A DNA stretch of 64,000 nt from Hyphomicrobium sp. D-2 (lineage in GTDB: Bacteria > Pseudomonadota > Alphaproteobacteria > Rhizobiales > Hyphomicrobiaceae), in NCBI RefSeq assembly GCF_029872155.1, contig NZ_JARXLA010000008.1, positions 746,501 through 810,500 of the forward strand, written 5' to 3'. Positions 61,062 through 64,000 of the stretch are shown in pieces. Under the pieces are notes generated by a model. That model was given only the letters and a program-made list of their open reading frames with translations. It did no database searches and had not been told where the DNA came from. The position numbers and the translations under genes were made by a program. Within the stretch, counting starts at the first letter, position 1; each line of letters opens with the position of its first letter.

Positions 61062-61191
61062 GCTGCGAACACGCCACGCGGACAGCATCAAGCCGGTTGC
61101 AGAATGAGAACAAATACGGAGCAACGGCCTAGATGATCGCCAGATTTGGCGCTGTGTGCTACTCGGCTCTCTCCGATATTAGGGGAGCCAG

Positions 61192-61434
61192 GTGGGCATG
61201 TTCTTTACGCATCTGTGCCGTGTGATCGCGGCCGTAGGCTTGTTTTTCGGGACTGTGCGGGTTGGGTTTGGCATCGCCGGAGCAACCGGTGTTTTGAACC
61301 CAGAGGCATTAGACCGCTACACGGGAGAATTATCTTCGGGCGCAGTTCTCGATTCAGGGCTGCTGGTTGTCTTTGTAGCGGTGCTCGTCGGAACGCTGGC
61401 AGAAATCAGCCTCACATTACGTCGGCGGGGGTAG
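61192..61434 (+). CDS. Small two-span membrane protein of unknown function
   Basis: An 80-residue protein with two hydrophobic segments (about 9-30, IAAVGLFFGTVRVGFGIAG, and about 54-72, GLLVVFVAVLVGTLAEI) joined by an acidic loop. GTG 61192 or ATG 61198 can start it; GGGGAG lies at good spacing for ATG. No family recognised. Its 3' end overlaps a possible antisense small frame by 23 bp. Real coding status rests on the ribosome site and hydrophobic pattern only. Confidence 0.55.
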   Translation: MGMFFTHLCRVIAAVGLFFGTVRVGFGIAGATGVLNPEALDRYTGELSSGAVLDSGLLVVFVAVLVGTLAEISLTLRRRG

Positions 61435-61603
61435 TCAGATTAGCGCGCTTCGATGCACAACCTTTAATAAGGAGCGCGCCAATTAAAGCTTCGGGCCGTT
61501 TTAAGCTGTCCACAACGTCCTCGACGGCCTCGCTCGGTGCCCGTAACGCGGCCTTGCTGATCTTCTGGAACGCCTCAGATCTTACGCTCTCGGGCAAGCT
61601 CAC
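61412..61603 (-). CDS. Possible small protein or truncated gene
   Basis: A 63-codon frame from GTG 61603 with text such as SEAFQKISKAALRAPSEAVEDVVDSLKRPEALIGALL, amphipathic and Lys/Glu-rich, which looks protein-like. The same frame stays open upstream to 61723 (about 104 codons) but offers no ATG, only CTG and GTG codons. It may be a decayed or mis-started gene. It overlaps the end of the neighbouring convergent gene by 23 bp. No family recognised. Confidence 0.35.
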   Translation of the reverse strand: MSLPESVRSEAFQKISKAALRAPSEAVEDVVDSLKRPEALIGALLIKGCASKRANLTTPADVM

Positions 61604-61806
61604 GTCAGTGGCCGTGGCCTTCAGTTCCTTGATGATCTTGTCGCTGGTTTTCAGTGCGCATGGGTTAGTCCCTATGCTTGCGTTGCTTACCGAGGCCGCA
61701 TCTCCCCACGCGCTTAACGTTGCTTAACACTGTAGCCGTACATTCATCAGCGCGCAGACATGTCTCTGCGCGCATCGCTGCAGTCTAAAGCTTCGCGAGG
61801 TTTTCA
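61435..61806. other. Gene-poor stretch around the possible small minus-strand frame
   Basis: Apart from the weak minus-strand frame described at 61412-61603, I see nothing coding here. The right end leads into the ribosome site of the next gene (CGAGG before ATG 61807). Confidence 0.4.
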
Positions 61807-62007
61807 ATGGCTGATGTCGATCCTGATGTGCTGGCCGATATCGACAGCCGCATTGCCATCATCCGCGATAACCTGCGTGAGCTGGTGGAGCAGGCCGCAG
61901 GATATTCCGGCGCCGCGAATGAAGAGCTGACGGCCGACCGCATTTCCGATCAGCAGGCCAAGCTTGATGCGCTGCTTGCCGAGCGTGACCGTCTGACCGC
62001 CGGCTAA
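61807..62007 (+). CDS. Small coiled-coil protein of unknown function
   Basis: A 66-residue acidic helical protein: DVLADIDSRIAIIRDNLRELVEQAAGYSGAANEELTADRISDQQAKLDALLAERDRL, with heptad spacing of hydrophobic residues. Similar short proteins are common as hypothetical genes in Hyphomicrobiales. Function unknown. It is convergent with the sugE-like gene across about 57 bp. Confidence 0.65.
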   Translation: MADVDPDVLADIDSRIAIIRDNLRELVEQAAGYSGAANEELTADRISDQQAKLDALLAERDRLTAG

Positions 62008-62063
62008 GGCGGCCAGTTCGGCCGTCGCATGTCGCATCGCGTTTGCGATCTGCGCGCTCAGCT

Positions 62064-62384
62064 TTATGCGTTGGATGAGTACTTCATCAGCACGATGCCG
62101 CTGACGATAAGCCCGGCGGCCAGCATGCGCGTGGCGCTGGCGTCTTCGCCCAGCACGACAATCCCAACGATGAACGCACCTACCGCGCCGATGCCGGTCC
62201 ATACCGTGTAGGCTGTGCCTAGCGGCAGCAGGCGCATCGCGTATGCCAGCAAAGCAAACGACGCAAACATCGCGACAAAGGTGATGATTGAAGGCGTAAG
62301 CCGGGTGAAGCCGTCGGACTGCTTCATGTAGAAGGCCCAGACGACCTCGAGCAAACCGGCGATGAAAAGCGAAATCCAGGCCAT
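62064..62384 (-). CDS. SMR-family transporter of the Gdx (SugE-like guanidinium exporter) type
   Basis: A 106-residue small multidrug resistance protein with four transmembrane spans: [61 protein letters not shown] and [17 protein letters not shown]. The Glu of the first span (LLEVVWA) is the proton/substrate site. [17 protein letters not shown] and the [11 protein letters not shown] block match Gdx rather than EmrE-type SMR proteins, so guanidinium export is the likely role. Start ATG 62384 has AAGGAGG at 7 bp. The leader contains an ACGG-capped hairpin that could couple expression to guanidine (see regulatory feature). Confidence 0.9.
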   Translation of the reverse strand: MAWISLFIAGLLEVVWAFYMKQSDGFTRLTPSIITFVAMFASFALLAYAMRLLPLGTAYTVWTGIGAVGAFIVGIVVLGEDASATRMLAAGLIVSGIVLMKYSSNA

Positions 62385-62465
62385 GATCGGCCCTCCTTTT
62401 TTGAGAGCCGGGCCGTCCCGACGTGGAAACCCGCACACTTATTTGCGGGGCGAGGACGTTGCCTC
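62385..62465 (-). promoter_or_regulatory. Candidate guanidine-II-like (mini-ykkC) leader of the Gdx gene
   Basis: On the minus strand, GTCGGG-ACGG-CCCGGC (62407-62422) is a hairpin with an ACGG tetraloop, the ACGR loop of mini-ykkC riboswitches. GGCCC within its 3' arm can instead pair with GGGCC at 62389-62393, just past the AGGAGG ribosome site, giving the exchange expected of a translation switch. A second hairpin 30 bp upstream (62452-62465, GAGG-CAACGT-CCTC) has a non-canonical loop, so this is not a textbook member. Confidence 0.4.
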
Positions 62466-62581
62466 ACGCATAAATCTAGCGCGGTTGTCGTGCGGGTCAA
62501 TCAGGCGCCAGACGCGCAGCGGCCAGATGTCTCCAGCCGTTGCGCGTTGCATGGTAATCGCCGGGTTAAGCGCGCGGCGCC

Positions 62582-63163
62582 TCAGGCGCGTGGATCGTCG
62601 GGTTTGTTCGGCTCGCTGAAACGCAGCCGGTTTCCGAACGGGTCAGACACCTGCATCATCTGCGCATCCCATACCGCCTCTTCGAGGCCGGGCCGGTAGT
62701 ATTTGTAATTCTTGCCCAGCAGTTCCTGATGATAGGCGGCGATGCCACGCATCCATATGAACACGGTTGAGCCGGGGCTCGCGTCGCCATGATGCTCGGA
62801 GAGATGCAGTTTTATGCCAGCGCGGGAGACTTGCGCGTAGAGCGGGAAGTTGTCGCCGAACCGGTGCTCCCAATCGATCGTGAAGCCGAGAAAATCGACA
62901 TAGAACTCCATCGCCTTCTCGACCGAGAAGATGCGCAGGATTGGGATTGTCGAGCTGAACCGTATTGGGGTTGCGGGCGCAGCGTTGGCGGATGCTGTGT
63001 TCTCCGCCGCTGCAATCTTCGCCGCCAGTACGTTCCAATCGGGTAGGCCAAACTGCCTGGCGACAATCTCCAGGCATTCGCTATGGGATAGATCGGTCTG
63101 ATGATTGGCCATCGCATCACGCAGAGCGCGCGCCATGGCTTTGGCGTCCATGAAAGTACGCAT
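62582..63163 (-). CDS. Glyoxalase/bleomycin-resistance family protein with N-terminal helical extension
   Basis: A 193-residue protein. The N-terminal about 60 residues (KAMARALRDAMANHQTDLSHSECLEIVARQFGLPDWNVLAAKI) match the helical glyoxalase-superfamily-associated domain; the C-terminal VOC fold (about 65-185) reads ILRIFSVEKAMEFYVDFLGFTIDWEHRFG, GIKLHLSEHHGDASPGSTVFIW and MMQVSDPFGNRLRF. Metal ligands His and Glu are in KLHLSEHH and the final NRLRF region. It could bind or detoxify a small electrophile or drug. Start ATG 63163 has AAAGGA at a good distance. It lies upstream of the Gdx gene on the same strand. Confidence 0.88.
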   Translation of the reverse strand: MRTFMDAKAMARALRDAMANHQTDLSHSECLEIVARQFGLPDWNVLAAKIAAAENTASANAAPATPIRFSSTIPILRIFSVEKAMEFYVDFLGFTIDWEHRFGDNFPLYAQVSRAGIKLHLSEHHGDASPGSTVFIWMRGIAAYHQELLGKNYKYYRPGLEEAVWDAQMMQVSDPFGNRLRFSEPNKPDDPRA

Positions 63164-63369
63164 CGTTGATCCTTTCGCGTTGCGTGCGAACGGAAGCGAT
63201 CAGCGCCTGCATTGCCGATCCGTTCGCAGCAAAAGCGAATGGGATCATTGCTGTATCTGGATGCTTTCACCGTACCCTTGCGGGTGCAGGCGGCAGGCTG
63301 CATCGGTCCGCCGCCACGCTAGTCCTGAGTGAGGCTGCCCGTCAATCAGGCACGATCAGGCGCGCACGA

Positions 63370-64000
63370 TCAGGGCAGATTAAGCTGGCAGGTGTGCGCC
63401 AGCCAGCGATAGCCACCGGCAGGATCGCGCTCGACGTATCCAACTGATGGGAACGGCATGTGATAACCGGCGACGGCAATTTTCTCCGTCGCGGCCATGT
63501 CGAACACGCGCTTGCGTGTCGCCGCTGCCTGCTCACGATCGGCGTCGAACACGCAGTGCCAGTCCGGGCGAGCGAGGGATGCCACCTGATGGTGCGCGCA
63601 GTCGCCCCACAGCAGCAGGCGATTGCCGTTGCTCTCGATGTGGAAGGCCAGATGGCCCGGCGTGTGGCCATAGGCTTCGATAGCGCGCACGCCGGCAACA
63701 ACATCATCGCCGGGCTTGATGAAGCTGATGCGCTCGGCCAGCGGTACGACGTTGGAGCGGAACACGGCCGCCATCTTTTCAGCATCGCCGGAGTGCTTTC
63801 CGGCCGGTGCCCAGAAATCATATTCGGTTGCTGAGATGACGTAGCGGGCGTTCGGGAACGCGGGTTTGCCGTTTTCCAGCAGGCCGCCGACATGGTCGGA
63901 GTGGCCGTGCGTGATGACGACCACGTCGATCTGTTCGGGCTTGTATCCGGCCGCGGCCAGATTGTTCGCCATCCAGCCACCGTTGGGCCGCGCAACGAAG
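63370..64000 (-). CDS. MBL-fold metallo-hydrolase (partial, N-terminus beyond window)
   Basis: The C-terminal 209 codons of a metallo-beta-lactamase-fold protein whose start lies outside the window. The binuclear site is ITHGHSDHVGG, with further ligands in AYGHTPGHLAFH and LLLWGDCAHH; the end reads HMPFPSVGYVERDPAGGYRW. The text continues to the window edge as FVARPNGGWMANNLAAAGY. It resembles AhlD/PqsE-like lactonase-type MBL hydrolases, so a lactone or phosphodiester substrate is possible. The frame is intact to the boundary, so it is truncated by the window, not by mutation. Confidence 0.88.
   Translation of the reverse strand, partial: FVARPNGGWMANNLAAAGYKPEQIDVVVITHGHSDHVGGLLENGKPAFPNARYVISATEYDFWAPAGKHSGDAEKMAAVFRSNVVPLAERISFIKPGDDVVAGVRAIEAYGHTPGHLAFHIESNGNRLLLWGDCAHHQVASLARPDWHCVFDADREQAAATRKRVFDMAATEKIAVAGYHMPFPSVGYVERDPAGGYRWLAHTCQLNLP

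Noticed and set aside
62452-62465. GAGG-CAACGT-CCTC hairpin as the first mini-ykkC stem
   Set aside because: The loop is six bases and not ACGR, so the riboswitch call rests on only one canonical hairpin and is given as a candidate.

Overview
The window is a GC-rich bacterial chromosome segment whose gene content and gene order point to the Alphaproteobacteria, most likely the Hyphomicrobiales (Rhizobiales). The supporting signs are a CcrM-type cell-cycle methyltransferase next to rnhB, the run mutY-dciA-two DsbA-like proteins-smc, a PhaR gene divergent from phaAB, an Omp25/31-type porin, a Ku gene, and dispersed intergenic hairpins carrying the core GGAAAAGTGGGAACCGATT. Genus cannot be told from sequence alone. 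Most of the window is ordinary core and housekeeping sequence. I see no tRNA, rRNA, CRISPR array, prophage or transposase.

Layout. 0-3.1 kb: an iron-uptake signalling cassette on the minus strand (FecI sigma, FecR, STN-type TonB receptor cut by the window edge) with a candidate iron-responsive operator. 3.4-9.2 kb: an FAH-family hydrolase, a secreted VWA protein and a 1080-residue membrane/coiled-coil protein of unknown function with an internal domain duplication. 9.5-13.1 kb: a catalytically degenerate thiolase and a zur-znuC-znuB zinc operon without znuA. 13.3-19.6 kb: ispG, a four-EF-hand lipoprotein, a porin, ispA, an MtgA transglycosylase with a very long acidic N-terminal tail, and rpmF. 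20.4-23.4 kb: phaR divergent from phaA-phaB. 23.6-28 kb: a NYN/OST-HTH protein, a DUF985 cupin, gloB and a methyltransferase. 28-35 kb: smc, two DsbA-like oxidoreductases, dciA and mutY. 35-36.6 kb: an AT-richer two-gene insert, a membrane-anchored ParA-like ATPase overlapping a small partner gene; this is the best candidate here for an uncharacterised accessory system. 36.7-43 kb: a secreted NlpC/P60-like protein, an EAL phosphodiesterase, an RlpA-like protein, Ku and a GNAT enzyme. 43-51.7 kb: a flavin monooxygenase, ccrM, rnhB, a PA0069-type radical SAM protein, about 950 bp without a convincing gene, a TPR membrane protein, moaB and a uracil-DNA glycosylase. 51.9-64 kb: ETF-ubiquinone oxidoreductase, a TPR protein, ispE, a long-chain prenyl diphosphate synthase, a DUF2007 protein, a TrmN6-like methyltransferase, an S49 peptidase, several small proteins, a Gdx/SugE-type guanidinium exporter with a riboswitch-like leader, a glyoxalase-family protein and the 3' part of an MBL-fold hydrolase.

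Functional threads. Isoprenoid and quinone supply is spread over ispG, ispE, ispA and the long-chain synthase, and ETF-QO feeds the quinone pool. DNA maintenance is strongly represented (mutY, UDG, Ku, smc, dciA, ccrM, rnhB). Carbon storage (phaAB/phaR), metal homeostasis (FecIR, Zur/Znu) and envelope functions (MtgA, RlpA, porin, DsbA pair) make up most of the rest. Intrinsic terminators are frequent and mostly delimit the transcription units proposed here.
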